Shown here: piece by piece, positions 1-9,670 of the stretch | How positions within the stretch are numbered: the first letter of the stretch is position 1 | Layout of the letters: every line of letters starts with the position of its first letter | Assembly (NCBI RefSeq): GCF_900176505.1 | Contig: NZ_FWYB01000005.1 | Coordinates: 248,001 to 312,000 of the forward strand | From: Pedobacter nyackensis | Lineage (GTDB): Bacteria; Bacteroidota; Bacteroidia; Sphingobacteriales; Sphingobacteriaceae | Direction of reading: 5' to 3' | Length of the DNA stretch: 64,000 nt | Notes under the pieces: model-generated | Databases searched by the model: none | Seen by the model: the letters and a program-made list of their open reading frames with translations, nothing else | What the model was told of the DNA's origin: nothing | Program-made: the position numbers and the translations under genes

Positions 1-391
1 GGTCTATAACATGTTTAATCTCTGCAAAATGTTGTTCAGGCGTTTTTTTAAGTTGATGTGTTAAATGGTTTAATGAACCTTTGGTCAATAAGTTCTGCAC
101 TTTAACACCCGCATTTATCATCCAGTCGATAGAAACACCATTGTCCACAAAAGACAATACTTCTATACGATCTGCATATCCATTAGTCTCAGCCCAGCTA
201 AGAATAGATTTTACAGCCTGGAACTCTCCATCAGATACACGTGCAGAAGCAATTTCAACCCTGTCTACATGAAGTTCTTCTAATAATAATTGGGTTATGG
301 TTAACTTTTCTGAAATGGAAAACGACACACCGGATGTTTGTTCACCATCACGAAGTGTAGTATCCATTATTTCTATTTTCCTTCTTTCCAT
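1..391 (-). CDS. 2-isopropylmalate/citramalate synthase family protein, partial (C-terminal part outside window)
   Basis: First 130 codons of a second LeuA-like enzyme. The N terminus reads [20 protein letters not shown], which holds the DTTLRDGEQ signature of the HMG-CoA-lyase-like TIM barrel that condenses acetyl-CoA with a 2-oxo acid. It is distinct from the complete leuA at 2553-3716, so this is a paralogue rather than a duplicated annotation. I start it at 391; an internal Met in the same frame lies eight codons later. In related genomes the second copy beside leuD is a longer protein with the LeuA allosteric domain, but that part is not visible here. It could be a citramalate synthase. 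It follows leuD by 92 bases on the same strand. Confidence 0.8.
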   Translation of the reverse strand, partial: MERRKIEIMDTTLRDGEQTSGVSFSISEKLTITQLLLEELHVDRVEIASARVSDGEFQAVKSILSWAETNGYADRIEVLSFVDNGVSIDWMINAGVKVQNLLTKGSLNHLTHQLKKTPEQHFAEIKHVID

Positions 392-432
392 GTATCGGGT
401 CTAGTGTTGGTTTCTGGTTGGTTCTATGGTTG

Positions 433-471
433 ATCAGGCAAAATTGAAGGACTACCTCAGTTTTGCCTGAT
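433..471. other. Intercistronic hairpin between leuD and the second synthase gene
   Basis: Perfect 11-bp inverted repeat, ATCAGGCAAAA at 433-443 and TTTTGCCTGAT at 461-471, with a 17-nt loop. On the plus strand it is followed by GTTTTTT (472-478), a terminator form for antisense transcripts. On the operon (minus) strand the A-rich side comes first and no U tract follows, so there it more likely acts as a processing or stability element, or a weak terminator that lowers expression of the downstream gene. Confidence 0.6.
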
Positions 472-483
472 GTTTTTTATATC

Positions 484-1080
484 CTAAAGCGGAAGGTGCA
501 ATGCAAACTCCTCAATTTCAGGTTTAATGCTTTGCAGATAATCGATGTCATCAAAGCCGTTCAACATATTGTCCTTTTTGTAAGGGCTGATTTCGAAAGT
601 TTCTTTTTCTCCGGTTGCTAAAAGTGTAATCGTTTGCTCAGGTAAGTTTACTTCCAATTCTGTATTCGGATCTGCCTGAATTGCAGCAAAGATCTTCTCA
701 GAAAATTCAGGACTAACCTGTACTGGTAATACGCCAATATTTAAGCAGTTGTTTCTAAAAATATCAGCAAAGAAGCTAGATACTACGCATCTGAATCCGT
801 AATCATAAACAGCCCATGCAGCATGCTCTCTGGATGAACCCGAACCGAAATTCTTGCCACCAACAAGTATTTTACCACTGTAAATTGGATTGTTTAATAC
901 GAAATCTGCTTTAGGTGTATTGTCAGGATTGTATCTCCAGTCGCGGAAAAGGTTATCACCAAATCCAACGCGTTCTGTCGCTTTTAAAAAGCGTGCAGGA
1001 ATCAATTGGTCGGTATCCACGTTTTCTATTGGAAGTGGAACCGCAGTGCTTTTAAGTATATTAAATTTATCGTAAGCCAT
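484..1080 (-). CDS. leuD: 3-isopropylmalate dehydratase small subunit
   Basis: Small (swivel-domain) subunit of isopropylmalate isomerase, which with LeuC converts 2- to 3-isopropylmalate in leucine synthesis. The 198-residue length is normal. The substrate-loop signature [12 protein letters not shown] lies near residues 79-90, and [12 protein letters not shown] near residues 20-32 is typical of LeuD. It starts 17 bases after leuC ends, so the two subunits are almost certainly co-translated from one mRNA. Start ATG at 1080. Confidence 0.97.
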   Translation of the reverse strand: MAYDKFNILKSTAVPLPIENVDTDQLIPARFLKATERVGFGDNLFRDWRYNPDNTPKADFVLNNPIYSGKILVGGKNFGSGSSREHAAWAVYDYGFRCVVSSFFADIFRNNCLNIGVLPVQVSPEFSEKIFAAIQADPNTELEVNLPEQTITLLATGEKETFEISPYKKDNMLNGFDDIDYLQSIKPEIEEFALHLPL

Positions 1081-1097
1081 TTTAATCTTTTTTTGTG

Positions 1098-2513
1098 TTA
1101 GACAAGTTCTTTAATGCTCTCTATTAATGTTCTAGGGTCTGTAACTACACCTGTAACAGCAGCAGCAGCAGCAACTAGCGGACTGGCAAGCATGGTTCTT
1201 GAACCAGGACCTTGTCTTCCTTCAAAGTTTCTGTTCGAAGTACTTACTGCATATTTTCCTGCAGGTATTTTATCGTCGTTCATGGCTAAACAAGCAGAAC
1301 AACCAGGCTGGCGTAAAGTAAAGCCGGCTTCAGTTAAAATATCCAATAAACCTTCTTCTTTAATTTGTGCCTCAACAATATGAGATCCGGGAACTAACCA
1401 AACGGTAACACCATCAGCTTTATGTCTGCCTTTAACAATAGATGTAAATGCTCTGAAATCCTCAATACGACCATTGGTACAGCTACCCACAAAAACGAAA
1501 TCAACTTTCTTACCAATCATCGAATCTCCTTCATGGAAGCCCATGTAACCCAATGACTTTGCATAAGTTGCAGCACCACCTTCTACCTGGTCGGCATTCG
1601 GGATTTCATGAGAAATACCCATACCCATTCCAGGGTTAGTACCGTAAGTAATCATTGGCTCAATGGTTGAACCATCGAAAGTTAATTCTTTATCAAAAAC
1701 TGCATCAGCATCAGTTTTTAAGGTTTTGTAATAAGCTAATGCTTTATCCCATGCTTCACCTTTAGGGCTAAACTCGCGACCTTTAACATAGTTGATGGTT
1801 GTTTCATCCGGAGCGATCATACCACCACGGGCACCCATTTCAATACTTAAATTACAAACCGTCATACGGCCTTCCATAGTCATGTTTTCGAAAACATCAC
1901 CAGCATATTCAACAAAATATCCCGTTGCGCCAGAAGTAGTCAATTGCGATATAATGAACAAAGCAACGTCTTTAGGCGTAACACCTACACCTAATTTGCC
2001 GTTCACGTTAATACGCATTTTCTTAGGCTTTGGCTGCATGATACATTGTGTAGAAAGCACCATTTCAACCTCAGAAGTACCGATACCAAAAGCGATAGCA
2101 CCAAAAGCACCGTGAGTAGAAGTATGTGAGTCGCCACAAACAATAGTAGCACCAGGTTGTGTAATACCATACTCAGGACCAACAACGTGAACGATACCAT
2201 TTTTTTGGTGACCTAAGCCCCAGTGACTGATACCATATTCATTAGAGTTCGACTCCAATGCTTTTAACTGGTTTGCAGAAAGCGGATCTGCAACCGGTAA
2301 ATGTTGGTTAATTGTTGGTGTGTTGTGATCTGCCGTAGCAAATGTACGCTCAGGGTATAATACTTTAATTCCTCTGCTTTTTAAACCTAAAAAGGCAACA
2401 GGGCTGGTTACTTCGTGAATAAGATGGCGATCAATAAAAAGCACATCAGGGCCACCTTCTATCTTACGTACTACGTGAGTGTCCCACACCTTATCAAATA
2501 ATGTCTTGCTCAT
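1098..2513 (-). CDS. leuC: 3-isopropylmalate dehydratase large subunit
   Basis: Aconitase-superfamily large subunit, 471 residues, partner of LeuD. The [4Fe-4S] ligands are visible as VGSCTNGR and, about 60 residues later, [25 protein letters not shown] is the conserved substrate region and the protein begins with the usual [11 protein letters not shown]. It lies between leuA and leuD on the same strand with short gaps (39 and 17 bases). Confidence 0.98.
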   Translation of the reverse strand: MSKTLFDKVWDTHVVRKIEGGPDVLFIDRHLIHEVTSPVAFLGLKSRGIKVLYPERTFATADHNTPTINQHLPVADPLSANQLKALESNSNEYGISHWGLGHQKNGIVHVVGPEYGITQPGATIVCGDSHTSTHGAFGAIAFGIGTSEVEMVLSTQCIMQPKPKKMRINVNGKLGVGVTPKDVALFIISQLTTSGATGYFVEYAGDVFENMTMEGRMTVCNLSIEMGARGGMIAPDETTINYVKGREFSPKGEAWDKALAYYKTLKTDADAVFDKELTFDGSTIEPMITYGTNPGMGMGISHEIPNADQVEGGAATYAKSLGYMGFHEGDSMIGKKVDFVFVGSCTNGRIEDFRAFTSIVKGRHKADGVTVWLVPGSHIVEAQIKEEGLLDILTEAGFTLRQPGCSACLAMNDDKIPAGKYAVSTSNRNFEGRQGPGSRTMLASPLVAAAAAVTGVVTDPRTLIESIKELV

Positions 2514-2552
2514 TTTTTTCTGTTTTATAAATTTCTTTCTTTTAAAAAATGG

Positions 2553-3716
2553 TTAGGCTAATTGTTGTTTAGCCATCATCGATAAAAGATCCTGGTCATT
2601 AATATCTAATTTACTATCTGCTACGGTAAGGAAACGGTGATAAACCTCGCCCAATTCCTCTTTGCTTAAATTAAAGCCTAAGCGCTCCAAATGGAACTTT
2701 AACGCATGTCTTCCGCTACGTGCGGTAAGCACAATACTTGCGTCAGGGAAACCAACATCTTCCGGACGTATAATTTCATAGTTCTCACGGTTTTTCAAGA
2801 AACCATCCTGGTGTATACCAGAACTATGTGCAAAGGCGTTGCTACCAACAATAGCCTTATTAGGCTGTACCGGCATACGCATCTGTGAGCTTACCATGCG
2901 GCTTAACTCATAAAAGTTCTTCGTATTGATATTGGTATGCAAACCTAAAGCCTGGTGTGTTTTTAAGATCATCACAACCTCTTCAATAGAAGTATTACCT
3001 GCACGCTCACCAATACCGTTAATTGTACCTTCAATCTGGCGGGCACCATTTTGTAATCCTGCAATCGAGTTTGCTGTAGCTAAGCCTAAATCGTTATGGC
3101 AATGCACAGATATAATAGCCTGATCAATGTTTTTTACATTCTCTTTCAAAAACTTGATCTTGCTTCCATACTGATCTGGTAAGCAATAACCGTTAGTATC
3201 AGGTATGTTCACTACAGTAGCACCTGCAGCAATAACCGCTTCTACCATTTGAGCAAGGAAGTGCACATCGGCACGACCGGCATCTTCTGCATAGAATTCG
3301 ATATCCTCTACAAACTGTTTAGCATATTTAACCGCTTCAACGGCCCTTGCAAGGATATCCTCACGGGTACTGTTAAATTTGTGTTTAATGTGCATATCTG
3401 ACGAACCAATACCTGTATGGATACGTGGACGTTTCGCATATTTTAATGCAGCAACAGCTGAATCAATATCGCCTTTATTTGCGCGGGTAAGTGCGCATAT
3501 GATTGGCTCAGATACAGCTTTAGAAAGTTCTACAACACTTTGGAAATCGCCTGGACTCGAGATAGGGAAGCCTGCTTCAATAACATCTACGCCAAGCGCT
3601 TCCAGTTCTTTAGCAATTTCTATCTTCTCTGGGGTCGTCAATTGGCAACCCGGCACTTGTTCTCCATCACGTAAGGTGGTGTCAAACACATAAACTCTAT
3701 TCGGATCGTGTAACAT
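2553..3716 (-). CDS. leuA: 2-isopropylmalate synthase, short form without a full allosteric domain
   Basis: Catalyses acetyl-CoA + 2-oxoisovalerate to 2-isopropylmalate, the committed step of leucine synthesis. [16 protein letters not shown] near residue 12 supplies the metal-binding Asp, HCHNDLGLA holds the two His ligands, and the [12 protein letters not shown] loop is family specific. At 387 residues it is far shorter than the roughly 510-520 residues of LeuA with the C-terminal leucine-binding domain. It stops after the catalytic and linker part (ending [11 protein letters not shown]), so leucine feedback by the classical domain is not expected for this copy. It precedes leuC by 39 bases. 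Confidence 0.93.
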   Translation of the reverse strand: MLHDPNRVYVFDTTLRDGEQVPGCQLTTPEKIEIAKELEALGVDVIEAGFPISSPGDFQSVVELSKAVSEPIICALTRANKGDIDSAVAALKYAKRPRIHTGIGSSDMHIKHKFNSTREDILARAVEAVKYAKQFVEDIEFYAEDAGRADVHFLAQMVEAVIAAGATVVNIPDTNGYCLPDQYGSKIKFLKENVKNIDQAIISVHCHNDLGLATANSIAGLQNGARQIEGTINGIGERAGNTSIEEVVMILKTHQALGLHTNINTKNFYELSRMVSSQMRMPVQPNKAIVGSNAFAHSSGIHQDGFLKNRENYEIIRPEDVGFPDASIVLTARSGRHALKFHLERLGFNLSKEELGEVYHRFLTVADSKLDINDQDLLSMMAKQQLA

Positions 3717-3728
3717 AATTCTTAGTGT

Positions 3729-5222
3729 TTAGTTATATTCAAAATTTTCAACGCTCTCAAAACGTTCTATTGTGGTTCCTACGGATTTTACTGCACCGTT
3801 TTCTAATAAAATTCTATGCTCAATACAGTTAGGTAATTGCGATTCAAAGTGGCCAACATAGATTAATGTTGTTCCATTTTTGCACAATTCATCTACCAGT
3901 CTGTTAAAATGTTTTGTTTGTTGCTGGTCTAAACCCTGACAAGGCTCATCCAGTATCAATAGTTCCGGGTTTTTTACAATCGTTCTGGCTAACAACGCCA
4001 GTCGTTGTTTACCCAAAGGCAGCTCGTTCATCAGCGTGTTCTTGTACTCATCCAAGCCGAAATAGCTGATCAATTCATCTGTCTGTGCTTTTTTCGAATA
4101 TCCTGGATCACAGAACAAGCCCGAGCTATCATAAAATCCTGAAACAATACTTTGCCATACGGTTGCCGAAGGATCAAAATACCAATGCAACTCCGGTGAT
4201 ATTAAGCCAATACGCTCTTTAATCTCCCAGATGCTCTCGCCACTACCTCTTTTATTTCCAAACAAATGGAAATTATTGGCATATGCCTGAGGGTGATCAC
4301 CACAAATTAAGCTCAACAAAGTTGATTTGCCTGAACCATTATGGCCTTGCAGTACCCATTTTTCTCCAGTCTTAACTTCCCAATTGATGTTTTTTAACAC
4401 GTGTTTTTCACCATAGCTAATGTTTACATCAATCATTCTGATGATTTCTGAGTAAGAAGGGGTAGGAGCTGCTTCCGTTAAAAATGTTGGAACTGCTTTA
4501 TCAGATACCTCTATTTCATTCCAGCTGCGTTCATCAGCTGAAACTTCAACTAACTTACCTTCCTTAATTTCCGCATTGCGATTGATGCAAGAAGGTAATT
4601 CTGTTTCATTGCTGATTAAAATCAACTGTGTTCCAGCATTAGAAACTTCTTCCAATAAGGTGTTTAAATTTTTACGTGAAAGGGTATCCAAGCCATTGTA
4701 GGGAAGATCTAATATTAATAACTGTGGCTTTAACCATAAGGCTTTAACCAACTGTAATTTTTTATGTTCTCCGCTGGATAATTGGATAAGGGTGGAATCT
4801 TTTAATTCCGAAAAACCTAAGGCAGCTAAAATGCTTTCCACTTCGTTAAGCTGAAGGGCGTGTTTCTTGCCAAAGCTTTCCAACTCTGCTTTTACAGTGG
4901 CTGTGGTTTCGGCCGACTGCTTATTGTAACGTTGCTGGTAATAGAAATTAGATTGTCCTTCTAAATCTTTAAACTGAAACCAGTTTGCTACATAATGTAC
5001 TGTTGCCGGTAAATCGCTGTCTGGATTAAACGCAATTTCAATATTACCGTAACTATGGGGAAGACCTGCAATAGCCTTCGCCAATGAAGTTTTGCCACTT
5101 CCACTTGTGCCACATATTAACCAATGCTCATACCTGTTTATTGTCCAGTTCAAACCTTGAAACACAGGTTTGTGCTGGTACTTTAAGCTGAGATTGGCGA
5201 TATGGACGACGGGTTTTGACAT
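3729..5222 (-). CDS. Tandem ATP-binding cassette protein, ModF/PhrA-like
   Basis: 497 residues holding two complete ABC ATPase domains and no membrane segment. The first has Walker A GTSGSGKT near residue 40 and signature LSSGEHKK; the second has Walker A GHNGSGKS near residue 295 and LILDEPCQGLD as Walker B. This architecture matches the cytoplasmic ModF/PhrA (photorepair protein A) group, whose function is poorly defined. The second signature region reads LPLGKQRLALLAR, slightly degenerate from LSGGQ. It ends 12 bases before leuA and starts 57 bases after ilvC, so it is embedded in the branched-chain operon. No transport partner is visible. Confidence 0.85.
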   Translation of the reverse strand: MSKPVVHIANLSLKYQHKPVFQGLNWTINRYEHWLICGTSGSGKTSLAKAIAGLPHSYGNIEIAFNPDSDLPATVHYVANWFQFKDLEGQSNFYYQQRYNKQSAETTATVKAELESFGKKHALQLNEVESILAALGFSELKDSTLIQLSSGEHKKLQLVKALWLKPQLLILDLPYNGLDTLSRKNLNTLLEEVSNAGTQLILISNETELPSCINRNAEIKEGKLVEVSADERSWNEIEVSDKAVPTFLTEAAPTPSYSEIIRMIDVNISYGEKHVLKNINWEVKTGEKWVLQGHNGSGKSTLLSLICGDHPQAYANNFHLFGNKRGSGESIWEIKERIGLISPELHWYFDPSATVWQSIVSGFYDSSGLFCDPGYSKKAQTDELISYFGLDEYKNTLMNELPLGKQRLALLARTIVKNPELLILDEPCQGLDQQQTKHFNRLVDELCKNGTTLIYVGHFESQLPNCIEHRILLENGAVKSVGTTIERFESVENFEYN

Positions 5223-5235
5223 TTTGTTTTTTTAT

Positions 5236-5268
5236 AAGTCGCTGCATCTATTAATAATGCAGCGACTT
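5236..5268 (-). terminator. Strong hairpin after ilvC, possible terminator or attenuator
   Basis: Perfect 12-bp stem AAGTCGCTGCAT (5236-5247) / ATGCAGCGACTT (5257-5268) with a 9-nt AT loop, filling most of the 57-base gap between ilvC and the ABC gene. Read on the minus strand the tail after the stem is ATAAAAAAAC, so there is no U tract; on the plus strand the tail is TATTTT. It is either an internal partial terminator dividing ilv from leu genes or an mRNA-stabilising 3' end for ilvC. Confidence 0.55.
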
Positions 5269-5279
5269 TATTTTAATAA

Positions 5280-6761
5280 TTATGCTGTTTTGATTGTTTT
5301 CATTGCGGTCATTGCTTTTCTTAATTCAGCACCAACAACTTCAACCTGATGTGAACGAAGTACTTCATTTATTGCAATCAGTGTTCTGTTGTCAACACCA
5401 CCATCTTTACCTTCATTAAAGTTTTTACCTACTAAATCAGTATCAACTTTAGTCATGAAGTCAGCCAATAATGGTTTACAAGCCTGATCAAATAAATAGC
5501 AACCATATTCTGCAGTATCAGAGATCACACGGTTCATTTCGAATAATTTCTTACGCGCAATGGTGTTAGCGATCAATGGAGTTTCGTGTAACGACTCATA
5601 GTAAGCAGACTCAGGTTTGATACCTGCCTGTACCATAGTTTCGAACGCCAATTCAACACCAGCTCTCACAAAAGCTACCATTAAAGTGTAGTTGTCGAAG
5701 TATTCTTGCTCAGCAATTTTAACGTCACCGGCAGGAGTTTTCTCAAAAGCAGTTTCACCTGTTTCTGCGCGCCATGCCAATAAGTTTTTATCACCATTTG
5801 CCCAGTCTGCCATCATCGTGCTGCTAAACTCACCACTCATGATATCATCCTGATGTTTTTGGAACAACGGACGCATGATGTCTTTCAATTCTTCAGAAAT
5901 CTCAAAAGCTTTAACTTTTGCAGGATTGCTCAATCTGTCCATCATGCCGCTTACACCACCATGTTTAAGGGCTTCAGTAATTACCTCAACACCATATTGA
6001 ACCAATTTAGAAGCGTAACCAGCATCAATTCCTTTTTCAACCATTTTATCGAAAGAAAGGATAGAGCCTGTTTGCAATAATCCGCAAAGGATAGTTTGCT
6101 CGCCCATTAAATCAGATTTTACTTCAGCAACAAAAGATGATTTTAAAACACCAGCTCTGTGGCCACCAGTTCCAACACAGTAAGCTTTAGCTTGTGCTAA
6201 ACCTTTCCCATCAGGATCATTTTCAGGGTGTACAGCAATTAGGGTAGGTACACCAAATCCTCTTACGTATTCAGCTCTTACTTCACTACCAGGGCATTTT
6301 GGCGCAACCATGATTACGGTAATGTCCTTACGGATCTGCATGCCTTCTTCAACAATGTTGAAACCATGAGAATATAATAAAGTAGCGCCTTTTTTCATCA
6401 AAGGCATCACTGCATTTACAACTGAAGTATGTTGTTTATCAGGAGTAAGGTTAATCACAACATCAGCATTTGGAATTAATTCTTCATAAGTGCCTACAGT
6501 AAAGTTGTTTTCTGTAGCATTTTTCCATGAATCTCTTTTGCCTTCAATAGCCTCCTTACGCAGAGCATAAGAAACATCTAAACCACTATCTCTTAAGTTT
6601 AAACCCTGGTTAAGGCCTTGTGCACCGCAACCAACAATTACCAGTTTTTTTCCTTTCAAGACATTTACGCCGTCCAGAAATTCAGCGCTATCCATGAAAT
6701 CGCAAACGCCTAATTGGTTAAGTTGTTCTCTAAGAGGTAATGTGTTAAAATAATTTGACAT
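5280..6761 (-). CDS. ilvC: Ketol-acid reductoisomerase, class II (long form)
   Basis: Converts 2-acetolactate or 2-aceto-2-hydroxybutyrate to the dihydroxy acid with NADPH and Mg2+. The Rossmann motif [18 protein letters not shown] lies at about residues 43-60. The 493-residue length and two C-terminal knotted domains identify the long class II type (E. coli-like) rather than the short class I enzyme of about 330 residues. [20 protein letters not shown] is the usual class II sequence. It follows the DinB-fold gene by 34 bases. Confidence 0.97.
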   Translation of the reverse strand: MSNYFNTLPLREQLNQLGVCDFMDSAEFLDGVNVLKGKKLVIVGCGAQGLNQGLNLRDSGLDVSYALRKEAIEGKRDSWKNATENNFTVGTYEELIPNADVVINLTPDKQHTSVVNAVMPLMKKGATLLYSHGFNIVEEGMQIRKDITVIMVAPKCPGSEVRAEYVRGFGVPTLIAVHPENDPDGKGLAQAKAYCVGTGGHRAGVLKSSFVAEVKSDLMGEQTILCGLLQTGSILSFDKMVEKGIDAGYASKLVQYGVEVITEALKHGGVSGMMDRLSNPAKVKAFEISEELKDIMRPLFQKHQDDIMSGEFSSTMMADWANGDKNLLAWRAETGETAFEKTPAGDVKIAEQEYFDNYTLMVAFVRAGVELAFETMVQAGIKPESAYYESLHETPLIANTIARKKLFEMNRVISDTAEYGCYLFDQACKPLLADFMTKVDTDLVGKNFNEGKDGGVDNRTLIAINEVLRSHQVEVVGAELRKAMTAMKTIKTA

Positions 6762-6795
6762 CTTTTTTATAGTTTTTTGATTATTTAAGGTTCTT

Positions 6796-7263
6796 TTATT
6801 TATTGTTATTGATCACTTTTTTAAGTGTCGATGCAATTCCATAATGCAAGGCATCATGTACTACAAAGAATTGAACAGCCTCAGCATTACTTTTTACTTC
6901 TACACCGTAAGCGGTCGTGAAAGCATTGTAGTCCAGAAACTTGTTATTCTTCAAGTCTTCCTCGAGCTGATCGATAGTACTGCGCATCAATTCCTTTAGT
7001 GTGTTTATTTCTTCGGCATCAATAAACTTTTCAGGTTTGGTTCCTTTTGTGTAAGGCAATATATATTGCTTGTCAATTACAGGCTGAACATTTGCCAGTC
7101 GGTAGCATAAACCTTGCTGACTAGAAACGATATGTCCGAAGTTCCAGATGATGTTGTTGTTAAAACCTGCCGGAATTTCGTTCAGTTCTTCAACAGTTGA
7201 TGTTTCGATCAGCTTGATGAAGTTTTCTCTCGTTTGTCTTGTAATATTTAAAAGGTATTCCAT
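6796..7263 (-). CDS. DinB-fold protein (DinB/YfiT-like putative metalloenzyme)
   Basis: 155-residue four-helix-bundle protein of the DinB superfamily. [14 protein letters not shown] and the C-terminal [12 protein letters not shown] carry His residues spaced like the metal-binding triad of the family. Members include thiol-dependent transferases and DNA-damage-inducible proteins of unknown role. The start at 7263 ([14 protein letters not shown]) is preferred to the longer open frame to 7380, which would overlap ilvN by more than 100 bases. It sits 10 bases after ilvN and 34 before ilvC, so it is co-transcribed with branched-chain synthesis genes. No link to that pathway is established. Confidence 0.8.
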   Translation of the reverse strand: MEYLLNITRQTRENFIKLIETSTVEELNEIPAGFNNNIIWNFGHIVSSQQGLCYRLANVQPVIDKQYILPYTKGTKPEKFIDAEEINTLKELMRSTIDQLEEDLKNNKFLDYNAFTTAYGVEVKSNAEAVQFFVVHDALHYGIASTLKKVINNNK

Positions 7264-7273
7264 CTTAAAAGTG

Positions 7274-7885
7274 TTACATGCTAAATACATTCTTTTCTTT
7301 ATCCAGGTATTCGTTTTCAATGACATCATGTCCCGGATCTTTGCGCTCAAACTCTCTGAGTTTAGCGTTAAATCCTTCACTGTCTTTGATGATCGCTACC
7401 CTTGCACTTCTGACAAATTCAATCAATCCGTAAGGCTGTAAAACTTCAATCAGTTTATCCGTTTCTTCTCTGTGCCCAGTAGCTTCAAACACGGTATAAT
7501 CTTTACGGATCACTACCGCACGAGCACCATACTCGCGAAGCAATCGCTCTACTGGAGCACGTTCTGCAACGATATCGGTCGGTACTTTGTAAAGCGCAAG
7601 TTCCTGCCAGATGATATCCTCATTGGTATTGTAGTATACTTTCAATACTTCAATTTGTTTTTCTATCTGACGGCAAAGTTTACGTACCACTTCTTCTGTT
7701 TCGTGTATCACGATGTTGAAGCGGTGAATGTGTTCAATCTCAGAAGGAGAGGTGTTTAGGCTTTCTATATTTATTTTTCTTCTCGAAAATATAATGGCAA
7801 TACGATTCAATATACCAATCTGATTTTCAGTGTATGCGGTTATCGTAAATTCCTGTTTTCCGGTTAATTCTGTATCCTGGCTCAT
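7274..7885 (-). CDS. ilvN: Acetolactate synthase small (regulatory) subunit
   Basis: ACT-domain subunit that activates IlvB and confers valine feedback inhibition. The ACT domain lies near residues 10-85 (FTITAYTENQIGILNRIAII, then RKINIESLNTSPSEI), with a C-terminal ALS_ss_C domain (APVERLLREYGARAVVIRKD and beyond). Length 203 residues, slightly longer than the usual 160-185. It starts 9 bases after ilvB ends, typical of translational coupling. In a small-subunit context the symbol ilvH would be equally valid. Confidence 0.95.
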   Translation of the reverse strand: MSQDTELTGKQEFTITAYTENQIGILNRIAIIFSRRKINIESLNTSPSEIEHIHRFNIVIHETEEVVRKLCRQIEKQIEVLKVYYNTNEDIIWQELALYKVPTDIVAERAPVERLLREYGARAVVIRKDYTVFEATGHREETDKLIEVLQPYGLIEFVRSARVAIIKDSEGFNAKLREFERKDPGHDVIENEYLDKEKNVFSM

Positions 7886-7894
7886 GATCTTTAA

Positions 7895-9634
7895 TTATTT
7901 AAGTCTGATTTCACTTACACTGCTACCTTGAGGAACCATCGGGAATACGTTGTGCTCCTGGGCAACCATTACTTCTAAAAGGTATGAACCTTTGTGGTTA
8001 AGCATATCTGTTAATGCACCAACCAGTTCATCACGTTCAGAGATCTTTCTTCCGGCGATGTAATACGAATCAGCAAGTTTTACAAAATCCGGACTGGTGA
8101 TGTCAACAAATGAGTAACGCTTATCGTGGAACAATTGCTGCCACTGACGAACCATGCCCAGGAATCTGTTGTTCAAGATCATGATCTTCACGTCAACGCC
8201 ACTCTGCATAATGGTACCTAACTCTTGTAAGGTCATCTGGAAACCTCCATCACCGATTACAGCAACCACTGTACGGTCTGGAGCACCAAATTTAGCACCA
8301 ATAGCTGCTGGTAAACCAAAGCCCATTGTTCCTAAACCACCGCTGGTAATGTTGCTTCTGGTGTGGTTAAACTTAGCATAGCGACAAGTCACCATTTGGT
8401 GCTGACCAACGTCGGTTACAACAACAGCTTCACCTTTAGTTAACTCATTTAATTGGTTGATTACCTCACCCATAGTTAATTCTCCGGTTCCCGGATGTAA
8501 CTCATTTTGAATGACAACTTCCTGCTCTGTTTTATCAAAAGCTCTGAATTCTGCTAACCATTCTGGATGTGTTTTTTCTTCTACCAAGGCAGTTAAAAGC
8601 GGTAAAGTCTCTTTGCAATCTCCCCAAACAGGAACATCAGCTTTTACGTTTTTATCAATTTCAGCAGGGTCAATATCCAAATGGATCACTTTAGCTTGTT
8701 TGGCATACTTATCTAAACGACCGGTTACGCGGTCATCAAAACGCATACCTATGGCAATCAATACATCGCAAGCATTGGTTTGTACGTTAGGACCGTAGTT
8801 ACCATGCATACCCAACATCCCAACGTTTAATGGATGATCAGTTGCAATCGCACCTGCACCTAAAATTGTCCATGCTGCAGGAATTCCTGTTTTTTCTACG
8901 AAGGCTTTAAATTCTTGCTCAGCATATCCAAGCGAAACTCCCTGACCAAATAATATAAAAGGTTTTTTTGCTGAATTGATCAACTCGGCAGCCTTTTGGA
9001 TATACTCTTTTCTGATCAGTGGTTTTGGACGATAGCTACGAACATGGTCACAAGGGGTATAACCTTCATAGTCGAACATTTGCAACTGGGCATTCTTTGT
9101 GATATCGATCAATACCGGACCTGGTCTGCCGCTACGTGCAATATAAAAAGCCTTAGCCAATACACTTGGGATCTCGGTAGCATCAGTAATCTGATAGTTC
9201 CATTTGGTTACGGGAGTAGTGATATTGATCACGTCAGTTTCCTGGAAAGCATCAGTTCCTAATAAATGCGCATAAACCTGTCCGGTAATGCAAACCATTG
9301 GCGTACTGTCTATCTGAGCATCAGCTAAACCGGTAACCAGGTTCGTTGCTCCGGGACCGCTGGTGGCAAATACAACACCAACTTTTCCTGAGGTACGGGC
9401 ATAACCCTGACCTGCGTGTGTACCACCTTGTTCGTGGCGCACCAAAATATGTTTTAATTTATCTTTATAATCGTATAACGCATCATAAATAGGCATAATC
9501 GCACCGCCTGGGTAACCAAAGATGGTATCGGTACCTTCTGCAATTAATCCTTCCAATAAAGCTACCGAACCCGAAACGTTGATCGTCTTCTTTGGTTCTG
9601 TTAAGGTGGTTGTTTCCTCTTGTGCTGTATCCAT
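7895..9634 (-). CDS. ilvB: Acetolactate synthase large (catalytic) subunit
   Basis: Thiamine-diphosphate enzyme, 579 residues, making acetolactate and acetohydroxybutyrate. GYPGGAIMPIYDALYDY and the catalytic Glu in VRHEQGGTHAGQGYAR are near residues 40-75. The ThDP/Mg-binding motif GDGGFQMTLQELGT is near residue 450. The domain order (PYR, FAD-like central domain, PP) is complete. It starts 36 bases after ilvD ends and is followed directly by its regulatory subunit. Confidence 0.98.
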   Translation of the reverse strand: MDTAQEETTTLTEPKKTINVSGSVALLEGLIAEGTDTIFGYPGGAIMPIYDALYDYKDKLKHILVRHEQGGTHAGQGYARTSGKVGVVFATSGPGATNLVTGLADAQIDSTPMVCITGQVYAHLLGTDAFQETDVINITTPVTKWNYQITDATEIPSVLAKAFYIARSGRPGPVLIDITKNAQLQMFDYEGYTPCDHVRSYRPKPLIRKEYIQKAAELINSAKKPFILFGQGVSLGYAEQEFKAFVEKTGIPAAWTILGAGAIATDHPLNVGMLGMHGNYGPNVQTNACDVLIAIGMRFDDRVTGRLDKYAKQAKVIHLDIDPAEIDKNVKADVPVWGDCKETLPLLTALVEEKTHPEWLAEFRAFDKTEQEVVIQNELHPGTGELTMGEVINQLNELTKGEAVVVTDVGQHQMVTCRYAKFNHTRSNITSGGLGTMGFGLPAAIGAKFGAPDRTVVAVIGDGGFQMTLQELGTIMQSGVDVKIMILNNRFLGMVRQWQQLFHDKRYSFVDITSPDFVKLADSYYIAGRKISERDELVGALTDMLNHKGSYLLEVMVAQEHNVFPMVPQGSSVSEIRLK

Positions 9635-9670
9635 TGTTTTATTTTTAGGTAATGAGGTTTTTAAATTGGT

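Noticed and set aside
7264..7380. Longer start for the DinB-fold gene
   Set aside because: Would overlap the ilvN coding region by over 100 bases; the Met at 7263 fits the family start and a 10-base gap.
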